A DNA stretch of 57,307 nucleotides from Gammaproteobacteria bacterium (GCA_028281365.1 JANQJZ010000031.1:1-57307); one strand, 5' to 3'; positions 37,708 through 46,337 are shown, counted from the stretch's first letter. Numbers and translations are program-made. Notes: generated from the letters alone by a model not told the origin.

Positions 37708-38490
37708 ATGGATATTTATCTCACAATAGCAGGTTTCATCGTCGGCTTTATTGTTGGCATGACAGGTGTTGGGGGTGGTTCGTTAATGACACCCATTTTG
37801 GTGCTCGGGTTTGGTATTAAACCTGCCATTGCCGTAGGTACGGATTTACTTTATGCGGCCATTACCAAATCCGGGGGTGTATTTGTACACCAGAAAAACA
37901 AGAACATCCTCTGGAAGGTTGTCCTGTTGCTATCGATGGGAAGTATACCGGCATCTTTAGCGTCGATATTGTTAATAAAACAACTTGATGCTGCCGGTAT
38001 TAATTATGACAACATCATAATGACCACGCTTAGTATTGCCTTAATTCTGACAGCACTTTTTTTAATTACGCGCGATCAATTACGCAAATTTAGTTCACGA
38101 GAAAAATTTAATGCAATTAAGCTTATGCATCGAAAATATCGTAAACCGATTACGATATTTGCCGGTGTATTGATTGGTGTACTTGTCACGTTATCCTCAG
38201 TAGGTGCAGGTGTTATCGGGGCTGCTTTTTTATTTTTTCTTTACCCAAAGTTTAAGACGATACAGATTGTCGGTACTGATTTGGCACACGCTATACCAAT
38301 TACTGCAATAGCCGGTTTAGGTCATGCACACATAGGTACAGTAGATTACACATTATTAGTTAGCCTGTTAATTGGCTCTCTACCCGGAATATATCTTGGA
38401 AGTCACTTTGGTACATTTCTACCGGATAAAGTTATGCGACCGGTATTGGCAAGTATGCTATTGGTCATAGGTGTCCGACTGGTCTTTTGA
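37708..38490 (+). CDS. TauE/SafE-family sulfite/anion exporter-like transporter
   Basis: The 260-residue protein has about eight transmembrane segments and the TauE/SafE pattern: AGFIVGFIVGMTGVGGGSLMTPILVLGFGIKPAIAVGTDLLYAAITKSGG at the start, and a second repeat GVLVTLSSVGAGVIGAAFLF followed by IVGTDLAHAIPITAIAGLGH. Position beside cysB and cysH suggests movement of sulfite, sulfate or another sulfur compound. Direction and substrate cannot be read from sequence. Confidence 0.85.
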   Translation: MDIYLTIAGFIVGFIVGMTGVGGGSLMTPILVLGFGIKPAIAVGTDLLYAAITKSGGVFVHQKNKNILWKVVLLLSMGSIPASLASILLIKQLDAAGINYDNIIMTTLSIALILTALFLITRDQLRKFSSREKFNAIKLMHRKYRKPITIFAGVLIGVLVTLSSVGAGVIGAAFLFFLYPKFKTIQIVGTDLAHAIPITAIAGLGHAHIGTVDYTLLVSLLIGSLPGIYLGSHFGTFLPDKVMRPVLASMLLVIGVRLVF

Positions 38491-38511
38491 TTTTTCGTAT
38501 CATATAAAAAT

Positions 38512-38547
38512 AAAAGCCCTTCATAAAAAGAAGGGCTTTTATTTTTT
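38512..38547. terminator. Bidirectional terminator between TauE-like gene and DUF465 gene
   Basis: AAAAGCCCTTC and GAAGGGCTTTT pair around a 7-nt loop, followed by a T-run on the + side and preceded by A residues on the other. It serves both convergent genes. Confidence 0.88.
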
Positions 38548-38565
38548 TAGTTTGTTTAAACTTAA

Positions 38566-38790
38566 TTAAGCGTGACTATGTTTATAATCTTCTATCATCA
38601 CCGCCATTCGATCTTTCAATTGTAATTTTTCTTTTTTCATTCCCTCTAGTGAAAATTGATCAACATCAATATGTCTTTCATTAGCTTCCTTAACTGTGTG
38701 TTTTAAAGTGCTGTGCTTTTCATATAGTCTTTTAAAATCTTCATTTTCATTTAATAATGAATTAACTATTTCCTGATCATGTTCAAACAT
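38566..38790 (-). CDS. DUF465 (YdcH-like) small protein
   Basis: This 74-residue helical protein matches YdcH/DUF465: FEHDQEIVNSLL, EDFKRLYEKHSTLKHTVKEANE, then SLEGMKKEKLQLKDRMAVMIEDY, the family's conserved KKEKLxLKDxM core. The function of the family is unknown. Single gene with AAAAGGGGG before the ATG. Confidence 0.9.
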   Translation of the reverse strand: MFEHDQEIVNSLLNENEDFKRLYEKHSTLKHTVKEANERHIDVDQFSLEGMKKEKLQLKDRMAVMIEDYKHSHA

Positions 38791-39053
38791 AAAACCCCCT
38801 TTTCAAGTTAGCTGAAAATAAAGGAACTGAAGGTTGGTAAATAGAATTATTACTACGCGACATACTGCCTGCTGTATTTCTACAGGCACGATAAAAATTA
38901 AGAAACGATGTTTTCTCTGAAGTGTCTTTCATACTCCCCACATTATTAACACTAGCCCAGAAAAAGGGCTTCTACAAGTCAGAAATATTTTAATAAAAGA
39001 TAATCAAAGGCTTATAAGCGAGGTTTATTTTATGTTTTTAACCTAAAAAATAA
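38791..39053. other. Intergenic gap without gene
   Basis: Part of the 312-bp gap before the second tetR gene. I see two small stems (TGCCTG...CAGGCA near 38870 and AGCCC...GGGCT near 38960) but no coding frame of conviction. The promoter of tetR is listed separately. Confidence 0.5.
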
Positions 39054-39097
39054 TTGACAATAAATAAGTTTGCGTTATTCTACCTATTAATAGGTAG
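39054..39097 (+). promoter_or_regulatory. Promoter and operator of tetR-MBL operon
   Basis: A -35 TTGACA (39054-39059) and a -10-like TATTCT (39076-39081) have 16 bp spacing. The exact 18-bp palindrome CTACCTATTAATAGGTAG (39080-39097) follows at once and ends 5 bp before the tetR ATG, a standard self-repression operator. Confidence 0.75.
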
Positions 39098-39102
39098 ATA
39101 GA

Positions 39103-39666
39103 ATGAATACTGCGGAACACATCATCAATACAGCAACGCTGCTGCTGCAAAAAAACGGATTTAATGCGTTTAGTTATCACGATATTTCCAGGCAGATCGG
39201 GATTAAGACATCCAGCATTCACTATCATTTCCCTGGTAAACATGACCTCGGGAAATCAATAATGAAAAACTACCGCGCATTACATAATTCTGAACTGAAA
39301 AGAATTGATTCTGAATCAAGTAATCCTGTTAAAAAATTACAGGCCTTTGGTGAACTCTTTATTTGTACGCTTGGTGATGAGTTCAGGATGTGTCCTTGTG
39401 GAATGTTAACAACCGATATAAACACCTTACCCGAACCCATTAAGGAAGAGGTGCAGGGATTTTTTACGGATAGTGAAGCCTGGCTTGCTTCCGTGTTAAA
39501 GACAGGAATTGAACAGGGGTTATTTTCTATTGAATCAAATCACAATGAATTTGCCAAAACATTATTTGCCTCATTCGAAGGCGCGATGTTGTCTGCCAGA
39601 GCTTTTAAGGATAAAGCCCGTCTTAGTAAAACAATTAAACAACTAATCAAACTGATACAAACATAA
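39103..39666 (+). CDS. TetR/AcrR-family regulator
   Basis: The 187-residue protein has an N-terminal TetR HTH (ATLLLQKNGFNAFSYHDISRQIGIKTSSIHYHFPGKHDLGKSIMK) and a C-terminal domain of the AcrR/YcdC subgroup with MCPCGMLTTDINTLPEPI. It lies behind a palindromic operator and 5 bp before the MBL-fold gene, so it likely represses both. Confidence 0.88.
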   Translation: MNTAEHIINTATLLLQKNGFNAFSYHDISRQIGIKTSSIHYHFPGKHDLGKSIMKNYRALHNSELKRIDSESSNPVKKLQAFGELFICTLGDEFRMCPCGMLTTDINTLPEPIKEEVQGFFTDSEAWLASVLKTGIEQGLFSIESNHNEFAKTLFASFEGAMLSARAFKDKARLSKTIKQLIKLIQT

Positions 39667-39671
39667 ATATT

Positions 39672-40604
39672 ATGAAAGCGATAAATAAATATTTTCTAAT
39701 TACATTGTTATTAGCTTTATCCTGCAAAACTGCCGCCTCGGATGCTACAGATGGTTTTAATTTGATAAATGTTGATGAAGGGATCTATGCGCATATAGGC
39801 AGGCATTTATCTATCGAAGATGAACAACGCGATGATATTGCAAATATAGGTTTTATCATTGGTGATAACTGTGTTGCAGTGATTGATACGGGTGGCTCAA
39901 TAGCTGTAGGTAAAAAGTTATTAAAAGCAATGCGTTCTATTACCGAAAAACCTGTTTGTTATGTCATAAATACACATATTCATTATGATCACTTATTAGG
40001 GAATAAGGCTTTTGTTTCGAAAAACACCACTTTTGTTGGTCATAAAGGACTGGCTGAAGCAGTTGAACACAATCGGGGATTCTTTTTAGATCAGTTTAAA
40101 TCTGAGCTAGGGGATAATCCTGATCCCTCAGCAATAATTGCCCCGACAAAATTGATAACTGATAAAGAGGAACTGGATTTAGGTGATCGAACCTTAACCT
40201 TAATCAGTTACCCGACTTCACATAGCCATAATGACTTAGTCATTCTTGATAACAAGACCAAAACACTTTGGTCTGGAGATTTAATCTTTCGCGAACGCGT
40301 GCCGTCCCTGACAGGAAGCCTTAAAGGCTGGGTCAAAGTCATGGAAGAGTTACAGAAACTGGAAGTTAATAAAGTCATTCCGGGTCATGGAAGTATTGCA
40401 GATTCAATGCCCGAAGCAATAAAACAACAACAGGCTTATTTAAAATTGCTATTGGATGAAACACGCAAGGCAGTAGCAGAGGGTTTATTCGTCAACGATG
40501 CTATGCAAACTATCGATAAAGACAACCGTTTAAACTGGCTATTACATGAATATCAGCATCCAACAAATGTCTCAAGGGCGTTTTCAGAGCTGGAATGGGA
40601 ATAA
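39672..40604 (+). CDS. Exported metallo-beta-lactamase-fold hydrolase
   Basis: The 310-residue protein has a signal peptide (ending KTAASDA, about 24) and an MBL domain: NTHIHYDHLLGN near residue 104 (HxHxDH), later TSHSHNDLVI, the Asp in SGDLIFRERVPSL and PGHGSI. These supply a di-metal site. It resembles the periplasmic 'quinoprotein relay' and lactonase-like MBL proteins; substrate unknown. Controlled with tetR. Confidence 0.85.
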   Translation: MKAINKYFLITLLLALSCKTAASDATDGFNLINVDEGIYAHIGRHLSIEDEQRDDIANIGFIIGDNCVAVIDTGGSIAVGKKLLKAMRSITEKPVCYVINTHIHYDHLLGNKAFVSKNTTFVGHKGLAEAVEHNRGFFLDQFKSELGDNPDPSAIIAPTKLITDKEELDLGDRTLTLISYPTSHSHNDLVILDNKTKTLWSGDLIFRERVPSLTGSLKGWVKVMEELQKLEVNKVIPGHGSIADSMPEAIKQQQAYLKLLLDETRKAVAEGLFVNDAMQTIDKDNRLNWLLHEYQHPTNVSRAFSELEWE

Positions 40605-40655
40605 GATTGTCTTATAATCTGCTATAGGAATTATTAATTTCAGATATTACTAGCA

Positions 40656-40994
40656 ATGCCAAATTACGATTATTTCTGTGAAGCAAATGGTAAAACTATA
40701 GAGGTTTATCATGACGTCAACACAAAGTTAAAGACCTGGGGTGAAGTCTGTTTTGCGGCTCAAATACCACTCGGTGACACAGATGTAGAGTCTCCGGTTA
40801 CAATCAAGATACGCCCTGTAGGTATCAATATTCCTATAGGTAACACCAAGTTAAAAGAACATGGCTTTACTAAATTAGTCAAACGTGACGATGGTGTATA
40901 TGAAAACGTAACTGCGACAGGAGACGAAAAAAAATATATGAAAGCGGGTGATAAGTCATCCATGCCTCACCTTCATAAGAAGATTTCAAGTTAG
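40656..40994 (+). CDS. FmdB-like zinc-ribbon-family protein lacking most cysteines
   Basis: The 112-residue protein starts MPNYDYFCEANGKTIEVYHD, which recalls the FmdB/zinc-ribbon N-terminus (MPxYxYxCxxCG...), but the second cysteine of the first CxxC is an Asn position (CEANG), and only one of the later pair remains (GEVC). The C-terminal half (IPIGNTKLKEHGFTKLVKRDDGVYENVTATG) is well conserved in homologues as I recall. Likely soluble; role unknown. Confidence 0.75.
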   Translation: MPNYDYFCEANGKTIEVYHDVNTKLKTWGEVCFAAQIPLGDTDVESPVTIKIRPVGINIPIGNTKLKEHGFTKLVKRDDGVYENVTATGDEKKYMKAGDKSSMPHLHKKISS

Positions 40995-41019
40995 AATAAC
41001 GCTTATTTGTCTGGTGTGA

Positions 41020-41035
41020 TGTGATAATCATCACA
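41020..41035. promoter_or_regulatory. CRP-like site
   Basis: TGTGATAATCATCACA is an exact TGTGA-N6-TCACA palindrome, the CRP/Vfr consensus, 78 bp before the DUF1134 gene. Confidence 0.6.
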
Positions 41036-41113
41036 ACGTCAATCTCAATTATTTAATCGGTTTCAAATTACATTTATACTCGTAAATATATAAACGCAAC
41101 GAGACATACAATA

Positions 41114-41665
41114 ATGATAAAACATACTTTTTTAGTTTTTTTATGCGCCCTAGGTTTAATTATTAATCCTGTATTGGCAGATGATGGTTATGATCAAGAT
41201 ACTGTACTCGATGATGCCGCCGATTTTTTTGGCGAAGGAGCGGAGGGCCTAGGTGAAGTTGTCGAAAAAATATTTAAGAAGTATGGAAGACCTAATGCCG
41301 TGATAAAGGGAGAGGAAGCAAGTGGTGCACTGGGTGTTGGTGCCCGCTATGGGCATGGATTCCTGTCTATGAAAAAAGGTAGTAAAACCGAAGTTCACTG
41401 GACCGGGCCTTCAATAGGATTCGATGCCGGCGCAAATGCATCAAAAGTTTATGTACTCGTCTATCATCTGCCGAACACTGATGCATTGTTTCAACGCTTT
41501 CCTGCTGTAGATGGCAGTCTCTATGTTATCGGCGGAATCAGCGCCAATTACCACCAATCCGATAAAATAATATTAGCACCGATGCGCCTGGGTGCAGGTT
41601 TAAGAGCAGGTGTTAACGTGGGTTATATGAAATATACCCGGGAAAAAACCTGGAACCCTTTTTAA
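41114..41665 (+). CDS. DUF1134 (EipA-like) exported protein
   Basis: The 183-residue protein has a signal peptide (ending NPVLADD, about 22) and the DUF1134 core: VLDDAADFFGEGAEGLGEVVEKIFKKYGRPNAVIKGEEASGALGVGARYG, HWTGPSIGFDAGANASKV, MRLGAGLRAGVNVGYMKYT. The family is best known as periplasmic envelope-integrity proteins in alphaproteobacteria. A strong CRP-like site precedes it. Confidence 0.85.
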   Translation: MIKHTFLVFLCALGLIINPVLADDGYDQDTVLDDAADFFGEGAEGLGEVVEKIFKKYGRPNAVIKGEEASGALGVGARYGHGFLSMKKGSKTEVHWTGPSIGFDAGANASKVYVLVYHLPNTDALFQRFPAVDGSLYVIGGISANYHQSDKIILAPMRLGAGLRAGVNVGYMKYTREKTWNPF

Positions 41666-41724
41666 TTACTTATCTTTGATTTTCAAAAAATTCACTAGTA
41701 AAACTAAAGCTTTCATTTCTTAAT

Positions 41725-41743
41725 GAGAATAGTTATCATTTAC
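41725..41743. promoter_or_regulatory. Fur-box-like site
   Basis: GAGAATAGTTATCATTTAC agrees with the 19-bp Fur consensus at about 13 positions and lies 31 bp ahead of the next gene's start codon, where a promoter is expected. Confidence 0.45.
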
Positions 41744-41773
41744 AATTATTCTAATAAATCACGGTAAACGTAA

Positions 41774-42358
41774 ATGATTAAACTCATTGCAAATATTTCA
41801 TTCTTAAGCCTGCTGCTTGTAACTACCGCATCTTATGCAAGCGGCAAAATGAGTGAAGAAGATATTAAAGATGTTAACCGCGTCGAAGTAAAAAATGATG
41901 ATGAACGCAAAAAGATTTCAATCGCAGCAGGTTTATTATCTGATTATGAAATATCAGCAAAAAAGTTGGTAGCAAGTCTCGATAAAGAATCTGTCAACGC
42001 AGATCAAATAAATACTGAGGCAAAAAAATTATTAAACTTATCAGAGACTGTTATTGATAGTGCTCGATTTCGACTACCACAGTGTGATGAATACCTGGCA
42101 AAAACGATGGCATTAAAAGATGTTTTGGACACCATCTCTAATGAATCGATTGAAAAAGATTATCATCATGATGGTGCTTTACCTAAAGCACCGGGTGAAT
42201 GTTATCATGCAAAAGATCTTTTCGTGCATCCGGCAACAGTGGTTGTTTTAACACGTGATGATCCTGGATTAAGCCAAGAAACTAAATCCTCAATTAATGC
42301 TGAAATTACCGAAGTACTCGCACATACAGAATTTGTACGACAACTAATTATTTACTAA
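41774..42358 (+). CDS. Exported protein of unknown function, possibly Fur-controlled
   Basis: The 194-residue protein has a signal peptide (to about residue 22, SYASGK) and a mainly helical body. Features include EEDIKDVNRVEVKNDDERKKISIAAGLL, two cysteines (PQCDEYLAK and GECYHAKDL) that may pair, and VHPATVVVLTRDDPGLS. I do not recognise the family. The Fur-like site upstream suggests a role under iron limitation. Confidence 0.65.
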   Translation: MIKLIANISFLSLLLVTTASYASGKMSEEDIKDVNRVEVKNDDERKKISIAAGLLSDYEISAKKLVASLDKESVNADQINTEAKKLLNLSETVIDSARFRLPQCDEYLAKTMALKDVLDTISNESIEKDYHHDGALPKAPGECYHAKDLFVHPATVVVLTRDDPGLSQETKSSINAEITEVLAHTEFVRQLIIY

Positions 42359-42368
42359 GTTAAAAATC

Positions 42369-43061
42369 TTAAGCTGGCTGCAATCTTGGTCTACCCGCTT
42401 TCTTCTTTCTCACGCGAATAGTAAGTTTATTTTCAACCCATTCTATAAACTCATCAGAACCGTAAACGCGATTTGATTGTGCTGCTTCCCGAATCTTTTT
42501 TAGTTTGATTTTATCCAAGCTAATATTCATTAACCCACGATAAGCACAGCAACGTTCATTACGGCTTTTACCAAGTTTTATATATTCACTATGGGGAATA
42601 ATGTAACAAGAGGATTGATTCATCCCCGTACATTGATAGCTCGACCATTTATATGAACCAGGCTCGTAAACAATATTACTTCGTATAGGATTCATCTCTA
42701 TATATCGATAACAATCCAGGACATGAAAATCATTTTCAACAAGACAAGAATGATATCGACCTTCCCATAATGTACCACTTCGACCGTATTTAAAATTGAT
42801 ATATCTCACATACCGACGACCCAAATCTTGCAAAGTACGTGATATACCTTCAGAACAATCAGGAGTCATCAACAAGTGTACATGATTTGGCATTAAACAA
42901 TACGAATGCAGCATAACATTATATTTATCTACCGCATCACAGAGATATTCTAGATATTGTTCATAATCATCAGAACCAAAGAAACATGGCAAACGATTAT
43001 TGCCACGTTGGAGGATGTGTTGAGTAATCCCACATAAAGATAAACGACGTAATCTGGCCAT
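42369..43061 (-). CDS. RAYT-type REP-associated tyrosine transposase (Y1_Tnp)
   Basis: The product of about 230 residues has the HUH Y1 transposase signature: QHILQRGNNRLPCFF, SYCLMPNHVHLLMTPD with the HUH pair HVH, and RRYVRYINFKYGRSGTLWEGRYHSCLV with the catalytic Tyr, followed by EMNPIRSNIV. I use the ATG at 43059-43061, preceded by AGGAGG; an earlier frame start adds 8 residues. RAYTs move or multiply REP palindromes in trans. A matching half-REP lies just upstream of the gene (43155-43168). Confidence 0.9.
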   Translation of the reverse strand: MARLRRLSLCGITQHILQRGNNRLPCFFGSDDYEQYLEYLCDAVDKYNVMLHSYCLMPNHVHLLMTPDCSEGISRTLQDLGRRYVRYINFKYGRSGTLWEGRYHSCLVENDFHVLDCYRYIEMNPIRSNIVYEPGSYKWSSYQCTGMNQSSCYIIPHSEYIKLGKSRNERCCAYRGLMNISLDKIKLKKIREAAQSNRVYGSDEFIEWVENKLTIRVRKKKAGRPRLQPA

Positions 43062-43154
43062 ATGCACCCCTCCTTTAATGCACAAACCAGATCCCTTTGC
43101 TAAATTTTTGCTGTTCTTTATATGTAAACAAGTTTAGTACGTTTTAAAACTAAA

Positions 43155-43168
43155 TTCACTCTGACCCC
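43155..43168 (-). repeat. REP-like half-palindrome next to RAYT gene
   Basis: TTCACTCTGACCCC, read in reverse GGGGTCAGAGTGAA, lies about 95 bp upstream of the RAYT start. The same end sequence (GGGGTCAGAGTCAATT) opens the full palindromic element at 56926-57005, so both may be substrates of this RAYT. Confidence 0.6.
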
Positions 43169-43222
43169 AATTTTTTTCGGTAAATACTGTGTTAAATTTT
43201 ATATGAGGCTCAGGAAGAAGAT

Positions 43223-43573
43223 ATGTATAAAATTACACTACTCATTTCATTTATCTTTTTATCAGATTTTGCTTATTCGGGGAACGTTATACCAAGTGGC
43301 CCCGGCGCTTTTAATCCACCAACAACTCAACCGTCATGGCCAAATATACCTGATGATGTTCAGTATCCTGGGGGATATTCAACTCAAGGTGGTTCTTGGA
43401 GCCAAGGTAGAAGCACATCAAGTCAAAGTGGATATACAACAGGACAAAGTAATTACACAATCAATGAAAGGCTAGTTATTAATGCATTAAATGCAAGGAT
43501 CAAACAGCTTGAGGAAATAATAGAAGACCAGAATAAGTTAATTAAATATTACAAAAATCAACTTAACCAATAA
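43223..43573 (+). CDS. Secreted Gly/Ser/Gln-rich protein with C-terminal coiled coil
   Basis: This 116-residue protein has a signal peptide (MYKITLLISFIFLSDFAYSG), a low-complexity middle with repeated GGYSTQGGSWSQ-type residues, and a helical coiled-coil end (LNARIKQLEEIIEDQNKLIKYYKNQL). GGAAGAAG precedes the ATG. No family recognised. It opens an AT-rich accessory cassette. Confidence 0.6.
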   Translation: MYKITLLISFIFLSDFAYSGNVIPSGPGAFNPPTTQPSWPNIPDDVQYPGGYSTQGGSWSQGRSTSSQSGYTTGQSNYTINERLVINALNARIKQLEEIIEDQNKLIKYYKNQLNQ

Positions 43574-43605
43574 TAAATCATTTAACTCACTAGATTATAA
43601 AATTT

Positions 43606-44013
43606 ATGGAACAAGAAAACTTAACAGATATATTAACTGAACAAGATGCATTAGCACTCGAGAAATCAATTGAGAATAGAATTACGACAGAAAGCAATAT
43701 TTCTTCTTCTGCAATCGCTGAATCTACAGAAACTCAAGCATGGTGGACTGTTCAAAATGCAATGACAATAAGCGCTATCACATTAATTTTTGGCATTATT
43801 GTAATAATGATTGGTGCATATTTAGTTAGAAAAGGCTCTGAAATAGAGGGCGTACTTAGATTGCTAGCAACAATAGTAATACTCGTTGGTTCTTTATTCT
43901 TAGTTGTTGCTGGTTATACCGAAACACAGGTAGCTCCTGTTATTGGATTGCTCGGTACAATCGCAGGGTATCTATTAGGAAAAGCACGTACGGAACAATC
44001 ATCACAAACATAG
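43606..44013 (+). CDS. Small membrane protein, unknown function
   Basis: The 135-residue product has a soluble N-terminus (about 50 residues, acidic) and two to three transmembrane segments (AMTISAITLIFGIIVIMIGAYLV; LLATIVILVGSLFLVVAGY; APVIGLLGTIAGYLLG). I do not recognise a family. Same direction and spacing as its neighbours suggests one cassette. Confidence 0.6.
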   Translation: MEQENLTDILTEQDALALEKSIENRITTESNISSSAIAESTETQAWWTVQNAMTISAITLIFGIIVIMIGAYLVRKGSEIEGVLRLLATIVILVGSLFLVVAGYTETQVAPVIGLLGTIAGYLLGKARTEQSSQT

Positions 44014-44062
44014 ATTTTTATAGTGATGAATCTTAATACGGTCAATAAATTAAGGTAAAAAA

Positions 44063-44878
44063 ATGGAATCACTTATACCTTATGCAACTTCGCTCAACAA
44101 AAATAATGCATATTGGATGGCAAGGTTTTCAAAAGAAGTATACAAAAAAACATCAGAAAATAATCCTATACCTAACGAAAAAGAAATTTTAATAAGCTTA
44201 AAATCAGATGATAAAAATATTAAATCTGTAACCGGTGAATCTAAAAATAGTGCGCAAGCTGCTCTAATAGAGCATAAAGATTATCTTTGTATAACATTTA
44301 GAGGGACTGACGAAACACTCGACTGGCTCGATAATATTAATGCATTCCCAGTGCAAGAAATATTTGGGAAATTTCATAGGGGCTTTTGGCAATCAACTAA
44401 TGATGTTTGGGATACTCTATTTTCAAAATACAAAGAACTAAGCTCCATAAAAAAACGTCCATTATTTCTGACTGGTCACAGCCTTGGCGGGGCTATGGCA
44501 AGCATTGCAGCCTCAAAACTTATTCACGAAGATCTACCTTTTATCTCTGTTTATACTTTTGGGCAGCCACGTGCCCTTGAAAGAGAAACTTCTCGATTAT
44601 TCAACATAGAATGTAAAACACGGTATTTCAGATTCCAGAACAACAACGATATTGTCTCACGCGTCCCTGCACGATTAATGGGTTATAGCCATGTCGGCAC
44701 ATGTATATATATTTCTGAAAATAAAAAGCTACACAATGACCCTGGTTTCTGGTTTCAGTTTCTAGACGCAATTGAAGGAGCTCTCGAAGCTTTTAAAGAA
44801 AGAGGAATTGATGGAATTGAAGATCATAATATAGATAAATATTTACAGGCTATTTCCAATTGGGATGTGAGCTTTTAA
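44063..44878 (+). CDS. Class 3 lipase (alpha/beta hydrolase)
   Basis: The 271-residue protein is a Lipase_3-type hydrolase: LCITFRGTDETLDWLDN, then the nucleophile elbow FLTGHSLGGAMASIAAS (Ser near 143), the catalytic Asp probably in NNNDIVSRVP, and His in GYSHVGTCIYI. No signal peptide is visible, so it is cytosolic or exported by a dedicated route. Members act on triacylglycerols or lysophospholipids. It sits with the membrane and barrel-like genes. Confidence 0.85.
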   Translation: MESLIPYATSLNKNNAYWMARFSKEVYKKTSENNPIPNEKEILISLKSDDKNIKSVTGESKNSAQAALIEHKDYLCITFRGTDETLDWLDNINAFPVQEIFGKFHRGFWQSTNDVWDTLFSKYKELSSIKKRPLFLTGHSLGGAMASIAASKLIHEDLPFISVYTFGQPRALERETSRLFNIECKTRYFRFQNNNDIVSRVPARLMGYSHVGTCIYISENKKLHNDPGFWFQFLDAIEGALEAFKERGIDGIEDHNIDKYLQAISNWDVSF

Positions 44879-44993
44879 TTTTTAAAATACATATTTATCC
44901 TGACAAAATTAAAAACATATAGTAAGAATCAATGTAGAAAATAATTATAACTTTTAATTATCTTTATGCGCTTTTTAACTTAGAGAGAAATCA

Positions 44994-45368
44994 ATGGCTA
45001 ATCCAAAAATAACTAAAACATGTGTGCGCTTTGCATTTATTGAATGTGCTTCTGGAAAAAACCTCAATGAAGAGCAAGTAGAAGAACTCAACTACTTAAT
45101 TGGAAAGGATTGGGATTTTATACATAACAGAAATGAGGAAGAAATTGGTGTGTTTGATGATATAAAACTTAGCGAGGCCATCCCTGTTGCTGATACTTAT
45201 GGTGGCTCTAGTGTAAGAGATTTATTTTGGTTCATTTTAATGCGCCAACTGAAACGAAGAAATCAAACTCAAGATAATAATACTGTACCAGTTGAAGACG
45301 GTTTTAAAAAAACAGTAGCTGAATTAGCCACAATCATTTTTGAAATTATCCAAGGTCAACAAACATGA
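44994..45368 (+). CDS. Hypothetical soluble protein (124 residues)
   Basis: No family recognised. It is acidic to neutral, helical, without signal or TM segments (CVRFAFIECASGKNLNEEQVEELNYLIGKDWDFIH, FKKTVAELATIIFEIIQGQ). Its end overlaps the next gene by 4 bp (ATGA), showing an operon. Confidence 0.6.
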   Translation: MANPKITKTCVRFAFIECASGKNLNEEQVEELNYLIGKDWDFIHNRNEEEIGVFDDIKLSEAIPVADTYGGSSVRDLFWFILMRQLKRRNQTQDNNTVPVEDGFKKTVAELATIIFEIIQGQQT

Positions 45369-46240
45369 AATTTAAAATATTTTTTTTATTCGTACTTATC
45401 ACTAATTATGGGAATGTTTTTTCTCAAGAAAATTTCAACATTGAGAAACTTTCAGAATTATCTTTAGGATTAGTTCAAACCGAGTTAGAAAAATCAGCAA
45501 TAAATTTTGCTTTCGATCATATCCCTTGGTTTGGGAAAGACTCTTCTTTAACTATATTAGGCGACAATTGGATGTTCGCCCGACTAGGTTATGAACTATC
45601 GATTAAGCAGGGTGGTAACGATGCTTTTGATAGTATTGTCGGCTCTTCTAAATGGTTTACTATAATAGGTAAAAACCCTGATATAACTGGAGATAGTTTT
45701 TTTTTAGTCCCTTTCGGAGGCGGATTTGAAGCAGATAGAAATGCTGATAATGTAGCTATAATTGGAGAGATTGGTCTTGTGCCTGTATGGAGGTTAAAAC
45801 AACAAGCTGGTGTTGATAAACCTACACACTATGGATACGGTACAAACCGTGCAGGCATTTTCATTCAAACTGGATACAAAACTACAAGTGACAGCGACGA
45901 TATGCCTGCAATGTCAGTAGGTGGTGATGATAGTGACAATAAAGAAGATGAGGGTGAATTGTTACGTTTCAAATTAGATGTCCGTCATCAGTTTAATATA
46001 CTCGGTTATAGTAATGATACTATAATCTTTTTACCAAATGCTAAAGCTTGGTATGACGTTATAAACGATGAAATTTATTATCACGCGGAAGCTAAGATTA
46101 AAATTAAATTACCAGAATGGCCTATACTTAGCGAAATAACAGGGAAAAAAAGTTTAGATTTTTCTTATGAAAAAGGTTCAGGCGCGCCTAATTTTAATGA
46201 AGGAGATCAATTCTCTGCAAATTTATCAATACAATTTTAG
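45365..46240 (+). CDS. Exported beta-barrel-like protein of unknown function
   Basis: The 291-residue protein has a signal peptide (to about residue 20, GNVFSQEN) and alternating beta strands, with a loop rich in Asp/Glu (SVGGDDSDNKEDEGELL). The last residues FSANLSIQF end in Phe, the signature for outer-membrane assembly. It may form an outer-membrane beta barrel in the same accessory cassette as the lipase. No family recognised. Confidence 0.55.
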   Translation: MKFKIFFLFVLITNYGNVFSQENFNIEKLSELSLGLVQTELEKSAINFAFDHIPWFGKDSSLTILGDNWMFARLGYELSIKQGGNDAFDSIVGSSKWFTIIGKNPDITGDSFFLVPFGGGFEADRNADNVAIIGEIGLVPVWRLKQQAGVDKPTHYGYGTNRAGIFIQTGYKTTSDSDDMPAMSVGGDDSDNKEDEGELLRFKLDVRHQFNILGYSNDTIIFLPNAKAWYDVINDEIYYHAEAKIKIKLPEWPILSEITGKKSLDFSYEKGSGAPNFNEGDQFSANLSIQF

Positions 46241-46297
46241 TGGTATTTAAACTCAATTTGCGAAGAATCTTGACGAACTAAAATAATAAAACATAAA

Positions 46298-46323
46298 AAA
46301 TCCTCAACTCAAAGAGTTGGGGA
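46298..46323 (-). terminator. rRNA-type terminator after 5S pseudogene
   Basis: ATCCTCAACTC and GAGTTGGGGAT pair around AAA. On the minus strand a T-run follows. The terminator at 56607-56631 is homologous in sequence and position. Confidence 0.75.
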
Positions 46324-46337
46324 TTGTTTATTTAAAA

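Noticed and set aside
43203-43475. Alternative frame overlapping the small secreted protein gene
   Set aside because: The other frame has a signal peptide and a better ribosome site.
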